A stretch of DNA of 64,000 bases from SPDF01 sp963699825 (GTDB taxonomy: Bacteria > Gemmatimonadota > Gemmatimonadetes > Gemmatimonadales > GWC2-71-9). Where the stretch lies: contig CAVOVI010000004.1 of the NCBI GenBank assembly GCA_963699825.1, positions 744,001 to 808,000 on the forward strand. Reading direction: 5' to 3'. Positions 42,287 to 50,971 of the stretch are shown one piece after another. The translations under genes were made by a program, and so were the position numbers. Below the pieces are notes generated by a model. That model searched no databases, had not been told where the DNA came from, and saw only the letters and a program-made list of their open reading frames with translations. Each line of letters opens with the position of its first letter. Within the stretch, counting starts at the first letter, position 1.

Positions 42287-45200
42287 GTGTATTTTGAAGA
42301 ACCGACCGGCGGTGCGGCCCCACCGCCGGTGTCGGATGACCTTCCTCTCACGTGGAGCCCGCGGGTGACCAAGCCCTCCACAGGCCCCGGACTCGCCGAG
42401 CGCCTGCAGGCCGCACTCGGATCCCAGTACGAGCTGGGGCCGGAACTCGGCCGCGGCGGCATGGGCGTTGTCTTCCTGGCCCGGGACGTCACGCTCGCGC
42501 GCGACGTGGCGGTCAAGGCGGTCCATCCCGAACTGGCCATCCACTCCTCGATCGCCCAGCGATTCCTCGCTGAGGCGCGCATGATCGCGCGCCTGCGGCA
42601 CCCGAACATCGTCACCGTCTATACCGCCGGCGAAGCCGACGACATCCTCTATTTCGTGATGGACCGCGTCCCCGGCGAATCGCTGCGGGAGCGGCTGAAC
42701 CGCGAAGGAAAGCTCCCGCCCGAAGAGGCGCGCCGCATCACGATGGACATCGCGGCCGCCATCGACGCCGCGGCCGGCGCCGGGCTGGTGCACCGCGACG
42801 TGAAGCCGGAGAACATCCTGCTGGAGGCGGGAAGCGGGCGGGCGTTGCTCGCAGACTTCGGTATCGCGCGCGCGCTGGCGGCCGAGACCGCCGGTCCTCA
42901 GGGACCGGTGACGGGAAGCGGGATGGTGGTCGGCACGCCGAACTACATGAGCCCGGAGCAGGCGGCAGGGGAGGATGTCGACTCCAGGAGCGACCTCTAC
43001 TCCCTCGGCGTCGTGGCCTACGAAATGGTGGCGGGGCATCCGCCGTTCGTGGGACCGAACCGGGTCGTGGTGTCAAAACACATCTCCGAACAACCGACCA
43101 CGCTGACCCGCATTCGCCCCGAGTGTCCGGCCGACCTGGGCGCCGCGATCATGCGGTCGCTCGCCAAGGCGCCGAGCGATCGCTTCCAGTCGGGCTCGGA
43201 GTTCCGTGCCGCCCTCGGTGGCACACCGACACCGGTGCCGTTCTTTGCCCGGCGGCGGAGTCGCCGCACCCTCTTGGCGGGGGCGGTGCTCGCCCTGCTT
43301 GCCATCGTCGCGACCGTGGTCGCCCGCCGGCCGGCCGGCCCACCCGATGGGGTCAACCCACGGCTCTCGATGCTGGTGCTCCCATTCGACAACCTGCGCG
43401 ACGACCAGAGCATCGAATGGCTGCGCAACGGCAGCGTCAACATGCTGTCGCTCAACATGTCGCAGTGGACCGACATGACGGTGGTGGACCACGAGCGGGT
43501 CCACGACCTGCTCGCCCGCCACAAGCTGACCGCGACGGACGAGATCGGGCTGGACATGGCGCGAAGGCTCGCCCGCGAGGCAGGGGTGTGGACGGTGGTA
43601 CTGGGCGACTACCAGCAGGTGGGAGATTCCCTGCACCTGACGGCGCGGGTGTTCGATGTGGCCACCGGCACCCGGACCGACGTGGCAGAGGTGAGTGCAC
43701 CGATCTCAGACGACCCGCGGCCCGGTTTCGACCAGCTCGCGCTGCGGCTGCTCGATCTCTCCGGTGCGCCCGGTGAGGAGTGGGCCGACCTCGCCTCGGT
43801 CACCTCGCCATCGATCGAGGCCTATCGGTCCTACCTCAGCGGGCTGGACCGGCTCAACCGCTGGGAACTTGCCGCAGCACAGCGGAACTTCGAGCGGGCG
43901 GTTCAGGTCGACACAACCTTCGGGCTGGCGTACTACAAGCTGGCGCTGACGCGGGGCTGGCTGGTGGGCACGGCCGACTCCACGGGGCAGAATGCCATCG
44001 ACCGGGCGGTGCTCTACTCTCAGCAACTGCCGGCGCACGACCGGGCGGTGATCAGCGCGTACCGGTTCTTCATCCTGGGCCAGAACGCCGCCTCGCGGAA
44101 CATCTACCAGCAGCTGCTGGCCAGGAACCCGCGGGACGCCGATGCCTGGTACGGCCTGGGCGACGCCTGGTTTCACGACGTGAACAACCGGAACGATCAG
44201 AACTGGACGGAATCGCTGCGGGCCTTCCGCCGGACGCTGGCGTTGGCCCCGGACTACACGCTGGCCTACGATCACATTCAGTTCATGCTCTACAACGCGA
44301 GCCGGCCGGGGATCGGCATCCTGCTGGTGACGCCGGACTCGTTTGCCTTCGCCAACACCGTCGACAGCACGGCCCGGGTGGCCGCAGCGACCAGGGCACG
44401 GCTCGCCGGGATCGAGTCGGCACGGGCGTGGAGCGCGGCCCAGCCCGCCACGGGCCGCGCCCATCTCGCCATGGTGGACGCCCTCCTGGCCAACGGGCAG
44501 TACCCTGACGCGATGGCGGAGGTGGCGCGATTCCGCTCGGTGGATCCGACCAACCCGGAGATGCCGTTTCTCCAGGCGCGGGTCCGGTTTGCCAGCGGCG
44601 AGGGGACGCGCGCGGCAGCAGAGCTCAAGTCGGCGCTGGCCACCATCACGGCGGGCGATTTTGCGGGCGCGGAGGATGCGCCCACGGTCATGGCGGACGT
44701 CATGTCGGGCGCGAATATCTTCGCCTACTACGGCGACCTCAGCAGTGCGGCGCGAGTCATTGAGCTGGCTGACGAAATCCGATCGGAGGTGCTGCCCGCT
44801 TCGATGCCGCATGACATGAAGGGCGCCGACTGGAAGCGGACGACGCTGTCTGGCTTGTACGGCTCCGCCGGCGTGCCCCTCGCACAGCTGGACCGGATCT
44901 GGGCGGCCACCGCCGAAGAGGCCCGAAGTGTGCCGGCAGACCAGCGCGAGGATATCCTGCACAGCGGCCAGAGCGCGGCGCTGGGGCTCCTGACCGGTCC
45001 AGCCCAGAATCCGCGCCCCGCCGAGGAGTACCAGGCCATCAGCGGGGAAGAGTTGCCTCCCGAAATCACGGCGATTCTCGCCATGATGCGGGACGACACC
45101 GCGGCGGCACGGGCCGCGATGGTGGCCCCCGACAGCATGCGCAAGCAGTACTACGCCGGGTGGATGCCCGTCTACGCCCAGGCGCAGTTCCTCCTCGGCG

Positions 45201-45457
45201 ACTACACCGGGACGCTGAAGACGTTGCAGCACTTCGAGACCGAGAGCTTCAACACCCGCGGGTTCGACTCGCGATGGGCGTCAGTTGGTCGGATGCGGTT
45301 GTTGCGCGGCTGGGCATACGAGAAGCTCGGGCGGAAGTCGGAGGCGGCCGCACAGTACCAACTCGTGCTGGAGCAGTGGAAGGCAGCCGATCCCGACCTG
45401 GAGGAATTCCGCCAGGAGGCGGAGGCCGGGTTGGCGCGGGTCCGAGGCCGGGGTTGA
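42287..45457 (+). CDS. Membrane Ser/Thr kinase with TolB-like and TPR output region
   Basis: About 1056 residues. Kinase domain (~45-310): glycine loop LGRGGMGVVFLARD, VAVKAVHP, LVHRDVKPENILL, LADFGIARA and YMSPEQAAG. One transmembrane helix (TLLAGAVLALLAIVATVVA, ~340) is followed by a TolB/FlgO-like domain (SMLVLPFDNLRDDQSIEWLR) and then tetratricopeptide repeats to the end (YLSGLDRLNRWELAAAQRNF, WYGLGDAWFHD, AEAGLARVRGRG). This layout is common in Gemmatimonadota and Acidobacteriota. GTG 42287 is preceded by GGAAGGGGG; GTG 42365 would also keep the kinase complete. Confidence 0.85.
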   Translation: MYFEEPTGGAAPPPVSDDLPLTWSPRVTKPSTGPGLAERLQAALGSQYELGPELGRGGMGVVFLARDVTLARDVAVKAVHPELAIHSSIAQRFLAEARMIARLRHPNIVTVYTAGEADDILYFVMDRVPGESLRERLNREGKLPPEEARRITMDIAAAIDAAAGAGLVHRDVKPENILLEAGSGRALLADFGIARALAAETAGPQGPVTGSGMVVGTPNYMSPEQAAGEDVDSRSDLYSLGVVAYEMVAGHPPFVGPNRVVVSKHISEQPTTLTRIRPECPADLGAAIMRSLAKAPSDRFQSGSEFRAALGGTPTPVPFFARRRSRRTLLAGAVLALLAIVATVVARRPAGPPDGVNPRLSMLVLPFDNLRDDQSIEWLRNGSVNMLSLNMSQWTDMTVVDHERVHDLLARHKLTATDEIGLDMARRLAREAGVWTVVLGDYQQVGDSLHLTARVFDVATGTRTDVAEVSAPISDDPRPGFDQLALRLLDLSGAPGEEWADLASVTSPSIEAYRSYLSGLDRLNRWELAAAQRNFERAVQVDTTFGLAYYKLALTRGWLVGTADSTGQNAIDRAVLYSQQLPAHDRAVISAYRFFILGQNAASRNIYQQLLARNPRDADAWYGLGDAWFHDVNNRNDQNWTESLRAFRRTLALAPDYTLAYDHIQFMLYNASRPGIGILLVTPDSFAFANTVDSTARVAAATRARLAGIESARAWSAAQPATGRAHLAMVDALLANGQYPDAMAEVARFRSVDPTNPEMPFLQARVRFASGEGTRAAAELKSALATITAGDFAGAEDAPTVMADVMSGANIFAYYGDLSSAARVIELADEIRSEVLPASMPHDMKGADWKRTTLSGLYGSAGVPLAQLDRIWAATAEEARSVPADQREDILHSGQSAALGLLTGPAQNPRPAEEYQAISGEELPPEITAILAMMRDDTAAARAAMVAPDSMRKQYYAGWMPVYAQAQFLLGDYTGTLKTLQHFETESFNTRGFDSRWASVGRMRLLRGWAYEKLGRKSEAAAQYQLVLEQWKAADPDLEEFRQEAEAGLARVRGRG

Positions 45458-45495
45458 GCCCGGCGGGAGGCGATCCCGGCGGCTATATTGCAGGC

Positions 45496-45870
45496 GGGGC
45501 AGGCTCGATGGTCGCGGGTGCTTCGGCATCCGAGGAAAGTCCGAGCTCCACAGGGCAGACTGCCAGGTAACGCCTGGGCGCCGCAAGGCGACGGACAGGG
45601 CAACAGAAAGCAAACCGCCCGAGGGTGCGCAAGCGCCGGAGGGTAAGGGTGAAAGGGTGGGGTAAGAGCCCACCGCGTCGCTGGTAACAGCGATGGCACG
45701 GCAACCCCCAGTCGGAGCAAGGCCAAATAAGCGGCGAGGTGCGGCCCGCACCGACCCCACCGGCAACGGTGAGCCGCGGGTAGGCTGCTCGAGGCGGTCG
45801 GCGACGATCGTCCCAGACAGATGACCATCCCCTGGCAACAGGGTACAGAACTCGGCTTATGGCCTGCCCC
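45496..45870 (+). ncRNA. rnpB: RNase P RNA, bacterial type A
   Basis: Conserved RNase P RNA blocks appear in order: GAGGAAAGTCCGAGCTCC, ACAGAAAGCAAACCGCC, AAGGGTGAAAGGGTGGGGTA followed by AGAGCCCACCG, GGAGCAAGGCCAAATAAG, and ACAGAACTCGGCTTAT at the 3' end. Helix P1 pairs GGGGCAGGC (45496) with GCCTGCCCC (45862). Length about 375 bases, normal for the A type. It is followed directly by a terminator. Confidence 0.95.
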
Positions 45871-45907
45871 ACGCCGCCCCGGCCCCCGCCGGGGCGGCGT
45901 TCGTTAT
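45871..45907 (+). terminator. rnpB terminator
   Basis: ACGCCGCCCCGGC, loop CCCC, GCCGGGGCGGCGT: a perfect 13-bp GC stem followed by TCGTTAT. Abuts the RNase P RNA 3' end. Confidence 0.85.
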
Positions 45908-45981
45908 AGATTCTTCCGAGCGAGAATCGGCCCGCGCCCAGCGGTCCGGTGCCCCGCGCTTGCCCCTACTTCGAGGATCCC

Positions 45982-46785
45982 ATGTTCGTACGCCTGCTCT
46001 CCACCGCGGCCCTGGCCGGCGGTTTCATTGTCGCTCCAACGCAGTCGGACCCGAATGCCGCGGTCACGACGCTGCACTACAAGGTCGCCATCGCCGCCCA
46101 GTCCACCCTCGATCTTTCGGCGATGGGTGCCGGCGAACAGAAGAACTCCGCCGGGTTCACCGGCTTCTTCACGATGACGCTCAAGGACACCACCGGCGGC
46201 CGCGCCCTGACCATGGTGCTGGACAGCATGACCGCCGACAGCGCCACGCAGGGGCTGGCCATGCTCCAGGCCGCCGCCGACTCCTCGAAGGGGTCGACCT
46301 GGCGCGGGCTGCTCACGGAGAAGGGGAAGATCGACAACCTCGTCCTCGTCCAGGGCGGCCCCGGCGCGCAGCAGTTCGAGGCGGTGCTGGCCGGCTTCTT
46401 CCCGCGCGGCGCGGCCCACACGAAGAAGAAGGGGGACGTCTGGACCGACACCCTCTCCTACAGCTCCAGCTCCGAGGACGGTTCCACCAACATCCGGATG
46501 GAGACCACCTTCACCGCGGCGGGTGAAGGGATGTACAACAACGCCAAGGCGTTGATGATCAACACGACGAGTGTGACGTCGTCGGTCGGCACCCAGTCGG
46601 GCCCGGGTGGCGACATGGACCTGGAAGGCAACGGGACCGGCGTGGGCACCTACTACGTCAGCAAGGACGGCGTCTACCTCGGTGGCACCAACACCCTGGA
46701 CTCGGATATCGTCATCACGACGAGCCAGGCGCCGGTGCCGATTCCCCTCAAGGCACACACCGTCATCACGATCAGCTCCCGCTAG
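45982..46785 (+). CDS. Secreted protein of unknown function
   Basis: A 267-residue protein with an N-terminal signal (MFVRLLSTAALAGGFIVAPT). The rest is polar and beta-rich, with repeated Ser/Thr-Gly stretches (LSYSSSSEDGSTNIRMETTF). I recognise no domain. A GAGG lies just before ATG 45982. It ends 7 bases before mtgA, so the two are probably one transcript, suggesting an envelope role. Confidence 0.7.
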   Translation: MFVRLLSTAALAGGFIVAPTQSDPNAAVTTLHYKVAIAAQSTLDLSAMGAGEQKNSAGFTGFFTMTLKDTTGGRALTMVLDSMTADSATQGLAMLQAAADSSKGSTWRGLLTEKGKIDNLVLVQGGPGAQQFEAVLAGFFPRGAAHTKKKGDVWTDTLSYSSSSEDGSTNIRMETTFTAAGEGMYNNAKALMINTTSVTSSVGTQSGPGGDMDLEGNGTGVGTYYVSKDGVYLGGTNTLDSDIVITTSQAPVPIPLKAHTVITISSR

Positions 46786-46792
46786 CACGCGG

Positions 46793-47647
46793 GTGCTGCG
46801 CGCCGCACTGCGCTGGACCGCGATCGCCGGGGGAGTCTTCCTCCTCTGGCTGGTGGCGGTCTGGCCACCGCCGCTCTGGTACCGGACGCACTGGCCGGCA
46901 CAGACGGCGTTTATGGCGATGCGGGGGAACGCCTTGCAGGCGCAAGGCGGGGAAGCGGGGAAGCGGGGAAGAGGCTTCCCCGCCGAGCCATCCTATCGGC
47001 CCGTTCCCCTGGATTCCATTTCAGACTGGCTGCCGCGCGCCGCGATGATCGGCGAGGACAATCGCTTTCTCGAGCACGGTGGCATGGACTTTCTGGCCAT
47101 CCTCGAGGCCCTGGGCTACCGCCGCGCAGCATTCGCCTGGAGCGATCCGAAGGACCGGGCGGAACTCCGACACACACTGGCCACCGTTTGGAGCCGACGC
47201 GCCAAGCTGCGCGGCGCCAGCACCATCACACAGCAGCTGGCGAAGAACCTGTACCTCTCCCCCGACCGAAACCCGTTCCGAAAAGTGAAGGAGGGGGTGA
47301 CTGCCTATCGGCTGGAGGCAACGCTGAGCAAGCGGCGCCTGATGGAGCTGTACCTGAACGTGGCGGAGTTGGGGCCCAACATCTGGGGTGCCGAGGCGGC
47401 GAGCCAGTTCTATTTTGACCGGTCGGCGAGCCGGCTGACGCCGGCGCAGGCGGCGTCGCTGGCGGGGTCACTGCCATTCCCGCTCTCCTCGAATCCGGCG
47501 TACCGGACCGGCCGGATGCGGTGGCGCCGGGACCTGATCCTGCGTCGGATGCGAGGGGAAGTGGTGGAGATTCCTCGGGAACCGGACGACGAGACCGTCC
47601 CGCCCCCGCCGGTGATCGAGGAGATGGTGCGGCCGGATAGTATTTAG
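46793..47647 (+). CDS. mtgA: Monofunctional peptidoglycan glycosyltransferase (GT51)
   Basis: A 284-residue inner-membrane enzyme that polymerises lipid II. N-terminal helix WTAIAGGVFLLWLVAVW; GT51 motifs: AAMIGEDNRFLEHGGMDF (catalytic Glu), GASTITQQLAKNLYLS, RKVKEGVTAYRLEATLSKRR and YLNVAELGPNIWGAEAAS. No transpeptidase domain, as in MtgA. GTG start at 46793. A 13-codon GC-rich palindromic element (GGEAGKRGRGFPAE) lies in frame between the membrane helix and the catalytic domain. Confidence 0.92.
   Translation: MLRAALRWTAIAGGVFLLWLVAVWPPPLWYRTHWPAQTAFMAMRGNALQAQGGEAGKRGRGFPAEPSYRPVPLDSISDWLPRAAMIGEDNRFLEHGGMDFLAILEALGYRRAAFAWSDPKDRAELRHTLATVWSRRAKLRGASTITQQLAKNLYLSPDRNPFRKVKEGVTAYRLEATLSKRRLMELYLNVAELGPNIWGAEAASQFYFDRSASRLTPAQAASLAGSLPFPLSSNPAYRTGRMRWRRDLILRRMRGEVVEIPREPDDETVPPPPVIEEMVRPDSI
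46946..46984. repeat. In-frame palindromic element inside mtgA
   Basis: GGCGGGGAAG (46946-46955) and CTTCCCCGCC (46975-46984) are perfect inverted arms around AGCGGGG repeats. The 39-base unit is a multiple of three and is read as GGEAGKRGRGFPA. Confidence 0.75.
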
Positions 47648-47690
47648 GCGGGGAAGCGGGGCCGAAGCTCAATCAGGTCTGGAAATGCGC

Positions 47691-47719
47691 AAGGGGCAAC
47701 CGGTTGATGGTTGCCCCTT
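47691..47719. terminator. Hairpin after mtgA
   Basis: AAGGGGCAACC, 7-base loop, GGTTGCCCCTT: perfect 11-bp stem between convergent genes. A near-identical hairpin lies at 48133. Confidence 0.7.
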
Positions 47720-47727
47720 CGTTGTGC

Positions 47728-48093
47728 CTACTGCCCCTCCACCTCCCCGCCGCCCGGCCCTGCTCCTGGCGCGAGCCACGCCACACCCCACGCGCAAAAC
47801 ACCGAGACCGCCTCATAGGTCACCAGCGCCCCGATCACGAACAGGATGCCGCCGGCCACGACTCCCGCCATGGGCGTTGCCGATGAAAGAAGGTCCGCCC
47901 GGTAAGCGTCGTAGTTCTCGATGTATGCGTCCCGCGTGAGCTCCGCACCCCGAGTCGCGTCCGCAGCCATGCTCTGGCCGATCAGGTAGCCGACCAGGGC
48001 CCCAAGCAGGATCATCGCGAAAAACTTCCCGATCAGGAGATGCCGGGGATAGACGGCGGGGCCGATCCGGAGGAGTGGCTGGGTGGTGAACAT
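47728..48093 (-). CDS. Small two-helix membrane protein of unknown function
   Basis: A 121-residue protein with two predicted transmembrane helices (KFFAMILLGALVGYLIGQSM and MAGVVAGGILFVIGALVTYE) joined by a charged 30-residue loop and ending in a Gly/Pro tail. No family recognised. ATG 48093 chosen; a longer frame to 48105 exists. It is flanked on both sides by matching GGGGCAACC hairpins. Confidence 0.6.
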   Translation of the reverse strand: MFTTQPLLRIGPAVYPRHLLIGKFFAMILLGALVGYLIGQSMAADATRGAELTRDAYIENYDAYRADLLSSATPMAGVVAGGILFVIGALVTYEAVSVFCAWGVAWLAPGAGPGGGEVEGQ

Positions 48094-48132
48094 GCGGGCC
48101 TCCACGGTGACTGGGGTGGAGAAGGTGAAAGC

Positions 48133-48157
48133 GGGGCAACCAGTGACCGGTTGCCCC
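48133..48157. terminator. Hairpin between dnaN and the membrane protein gene
   Basis: GGGGCAACC, 7-base loop, GGTTGCCCC followed by TTTGTGCTT on the plus strand. Same stem sequence as at 47691. Probably ends dnaN transcription. Confidence 0.65.
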
Positions 48158-48186
48158 TTTGTGCTTCTGCCGCCCAGCGGCCGCTT

Positions 48187-49296
48187 CTAGTCTACCAGCC
48201 GCAGGGGCATCACCAGGGTCATGTAGCTGGCCGGATCGTCCCAGCCCACCGGCTCGCAGGTGGCGGCGCGCTCCGGCGCCTTGAAGGTCATCCTGACCTC
48301 GTCGGTGGGAATGAACTTCAGGATCTCGAGCAGGTAGGTGGCGTTGAAGCCGATTTCGAGCGGCTCCCCCTCGTAGGTAACCGTCAGCTCGTCCTGGGCT
48401 TCGCCGAGGTCGGGGGTCTGGACCGAGAGCTTGCAGCCACCGCTGGAGAACGCCATCCGGATCCGGTGAGTCTGGTCGCTGGCCACGGTGCTCATCCGGC
48501 GCAAAGCCGCCGCCAGCGCCGACTTGTCGGCGGTGGCCACCTTGTCGTTCTCCTTCGGAATGACCTGCTCGTAGTTCGGGTACGGTCCCTCGATGAGGCG
48601 GGTGTACACCTGCGTCGTGGCCGAGCGGAAACCGAGATGGTTGTCGCTCCGGGCCATCTCCACACTGTCGTCGGCACCGAAGAGCCGCCGGATCTGGTCG
48701 AGCGCCTTCGGCGGCACGATCAGGTCTGCCTGCGTCTTGCCACCGGACACCGGCACGTCCATGCGGGCCAGACGATGTCCGTTGGTGGCCACCATCCGCA
48801 TCTTGTCGGGACGCAGCTCCCAGAGCACGCCGTTGAGAATCGGGCGGCTTTCCTCGGTGCTGGCCGCAAAGGCGACATGCCCGATCAGCTTGTGCAGTTC
48901 CTTGGCCGCCACTGTCCATCCACCGTCGAAGCTGACCGTGGGGAAGGCGGGGAACTCCTCCCGCGGCAGCCCGAGCAGTTTGAACTTCGACTTGCCGCAC
49001 TCCAGGTTCACCCGCTGCTCACCCGACGCAGTAAACCGAATGCTGGCGTTTGGCAGTTCCCGGACGATCTCCACCAGCTTTCGGGCTGGCAGGGTGATGG
49101 CGCCTTCCTGGTCGACACTGGCTGCCACTGTCGTGCTGACAGCGATGTCGAGATCGGTGCCCGAAATCCGGAGACCGTCCTTGGTGGCTTCGAGCAGGAT
49201 GTTGGCCAGCACCGGGAGGGTGGTCTTGGCGGGAACGCTGGCCGCCACGGCCACGAGACCTTCCTGGAACTGTTCGCGTGTAATCGTGAACTTCAT
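48187..49296 (-). CDS. dnaN: DNA polymerase III beta sliding clamp
   Basis: A 369-residue clamp. Start MKFTITREQFQEGLVAVAAS; three clamp domains with VPAKTTLPVLANILLEA, LLGLPREEFPAFP, VATNGHRLARMDVPV and the closing VMPLRLVD (E. coli ends MPMRL). ATG 49296 chosen over a 6-codon longer frame. The gap to dnaA (218 bases) contains the unwinding-type element described separately. Complete and unbroken. Confidence 0.96.
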   Translation of the reverse strand: MKFTITREQFQEGLVAVAASVPAKTTLPVLANILLEATKDGLRISGTDLDIAVSTTVAASVDQEGAITLPARKLVEIVRELPNASIRFTASGEQRVNLECGKSKFKLLGLPREEFPAFPTVSFDGGWTVAAKELHKLIGHVAFAASTEESRPILNGVLWELRPDKMRMVATNGHRLARMDVPVSGGKTQADLIVPPKALDQIRRLFGADDSVEMARSDNHLGFRSATTQVYTRLIEGPYPNYEQVIPKENDKVATADKSALAAALRRMSTVASDQTHRIRMAFSSGGCKLSVQTPDLGEAQDELTVTYEGEPLEIGFNATYLLEILKFIPTDEVRMTFKAPERAATCEPVGWDDPASYMTLVMPLRLVD

Positions 49297-49312
49297 ACCA
49301 TCCCCACCGTGC

Positions 49313-49514
49313 AAGTAGTACTACTGCTTCTATAGATATATATGACTAGTAGTAGTAGTAGAGGGTGTGGAGATGTGGGTGACCGCCCCAACTCGCCATC
49401 GCATAACACCCTGGACCACTTCGGCTCTGTCGGAAGCGTGTGGAGCAGATGGAAAGCTCCACCGATTTCGATCGCGAATGTCGATTCCACATCTATTCAC
49501 ATTCGCCGAGCCGA
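49313..49514. other. oriC: Candidate oriC unwinding region (DnaA-trio type) between dnaA and dnaN
   Basis: Within this gap are a 12-base palindrome AGTAGTACTACT (49314-49325), an AT-rich tract TATAGATATATAT (49331-49343), five consecutive TAG triplets (49347-49361), spacer AGGG, and the DnaA-box-like TGTGGAGAT (49366-49374). Three more sites follow: TGTGGAGCA (49439), GATTCCACA (49483) and CTATTCACA (49493, 8/9 match to TTATNCACA). The order trio-GC spacer-box is that of the basal unwinding system known from Bacillus, where opening also occurs between dnaA and dnaN. Confidence 0.65.
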
Positions 49515-50900
49515 CTATTGTGCGAACAACTCCTGCCGAGCGAGCTCAACTCGCTCTCGGAACGCACGATCGCGCGCCATCTGACGTTCAACCTTGTCCA
49601 CACTGTGAATCACGGTGCTGTGATCGCGTCCGCCGAATGCCTGCCCGATTTCAACCAGTTGCATCTGCAGAACCTCGCGTGCCAGGTACATCGCGATCTG
49701 GCGCGGCACCGTCAGCGTCTGGATTCTCGCCTTGGAGCGAAGCCCCTCGGGAGTGACGCCCCACCGTCGTGACACAATTTCCTGTACCCGGTCGACCGAT
49801 GGCAGTGGCCGGGGTGTCACACTGGCAGCCTCTTCGCTGGCCTTGATCTTGTCGGCCAGGGACTCGCGCGCCAGTTCGATGGTGATTTCCCGGTGCTTCA
49901 GCGACGCGAAAAGCAGCAGCTTGATGATACACCCTTCCAGCTCCCGAACGTTCGATCGGACATGCTCCGCGATGAAACGGAGGACGTCGTCCGGGATGGT
50001 CATCTCCAGATGGTCCTGCTCCTGCTTCTTCTGCAGGATGGCGATCCGGTGCTCGAGGTCGGGGAGACCGCTGTCGGCGACCATGCCCCACTCGAAGCGG
50101 CTGACCAGCCGGGCCTCGAGGCCCGGGAGTTCCTTCGGCGGCCGGTCGGAGGTGACGACAATCTGCTTGCCGGCCTCGTAGAGGGCGTTGAAGGTGTGGA
50201 AGAACTCTTCCTGAGTGCGCTCCTTGCCCTCCAGGAAGTGCACGTCGTCCACCAGCAGGAGATCCACGTCGCTCCGGTACCGGCGCTTGAGCTCCGGCGT
50301 GGTGCGGCTGTGGATGCTCTCGATGACCTCGTTGATGAACTGCTCGGCGCCCACGAAGAGGACCCGGGTCTCAGGGGCCCGCTGGACGACGGCGTGCGCG
50401 ATGGCCTGCATCAGGTGGGTCTTGCCCAGCCCGGTGGCGCCGTAGATGAAGAGGGGGTTGTAGGTCTTCCCCGGCGCCTCGGCCACGGCGTGCGCGGCGG
50501 CGGCGGCCAGTTCGTTCGACTTCCCGATGACGAAGGTGTCGAAGGTGTAGCGCTCGTTGAGCGGCTGGGTGTTCCGGATGGCGGCCGCGGCGGTCGGCTC
50601 GCTGGGAGGCGGCGCCACGAAGAAGTCCATCTGCGGCCGCTGCTGCCGCTCTTCCTGGACCCGGAAGACGATCTTGGTGGCGTGGCCGAGAAGCGGCTCC
50701 GCCAGCTTGGAGAGCACCCCGGCGTGCTTGGTCTCGTTCCACTCGACGGCAAACTGGTCCGGCGCCCCGATCACGAGTTCGGATCCATCCAGGGCTATGG
50801 CCGAAGTCGGCTCTAGCCAGGTGCGGATCGCGTGTTCGGGAAGCTCGCGGCGCGCATCTTCGAGAATGCGCTTCCAGGCTTCTTTGGCGGACAGCTGCAT
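49515..50900 (-). CDS. dnaA: Chromosomal replication initiator DnaA
   Basis: A 461-residue DnaA. Domain I ~1-80, short linker, AAA+ domain from ~115 with Walker A GATGLGKT (154-161), Walker B LLLVDDVHFLEG and the initiator-specific region; domain IV has the DNA-binding signature GGRDHSTVIHSVDKV near residue 430. The reading frame is intact. Expressed from a promoter at 50943-50971 that contains a DnaA box. Confidence 0.98.
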   Translation of the reverse strand: MQLSAKEAWKRILEDARRELPEHAIRTWLEPTSAIALDGSELVIGAPDQFAVEWNETKHAGVLSKLAEPLLGHATKIVFRVQEERQQRPQMDFFVAPPPSEPTAAAAIRNTQPLNERYTFDTFVIGKSNELAAAAAHAVAEAPGKTYNPLFIYGATGLGKTHLMQAIAHAVVQRAPETRVLFVGAEQFINEVIESIHSRTTPELKRRYRSDVDLLLVDDVHFLEGKERTQEEFFHTFNALYEAGKQIVVTSDRPPKELPGLEARLVSRFEWGMVADSGLPDLEHRIAILQKKQEQDHLEMTIPDDVLRFIAEHVRSNVRELEGCIIKLLLFASLKHREITIELARESLADKIKASEEAASVTPRPLPSVDRVQEIVSRRWGVTPEGLRSKARIQTLTVPRQIAMYLAREVLQMQLVEIGQAFGGRDHSTVIHSVDKVERQMARDRAFRERVELARQELFAQ

Positions 50901-50942
50901 CGAGACTCGTGAACCCGGTGGGAGAAATGGCTTGGGGGGACG

Positions 50943-50971
50943 ATTCTATGGGGCCAGTGTGGAAAAGTCAA
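50943..50971 (-). promoter_or_regulatory. dnaA promoter with internal DnaA box
   Basis: On the minus strand TTGACT, exactly 17 bases, TAGAAT: 5/6 matches at both elements. The spacer holds TTTTCCACA (50958-50966), a perfect consensus DnaA box overlapping the last base of the -35. DnaA binding there would block the promoter, the usual dnaA autoregulation. The transcript would have a leader of about 36 bases. Confidence 0.75.
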
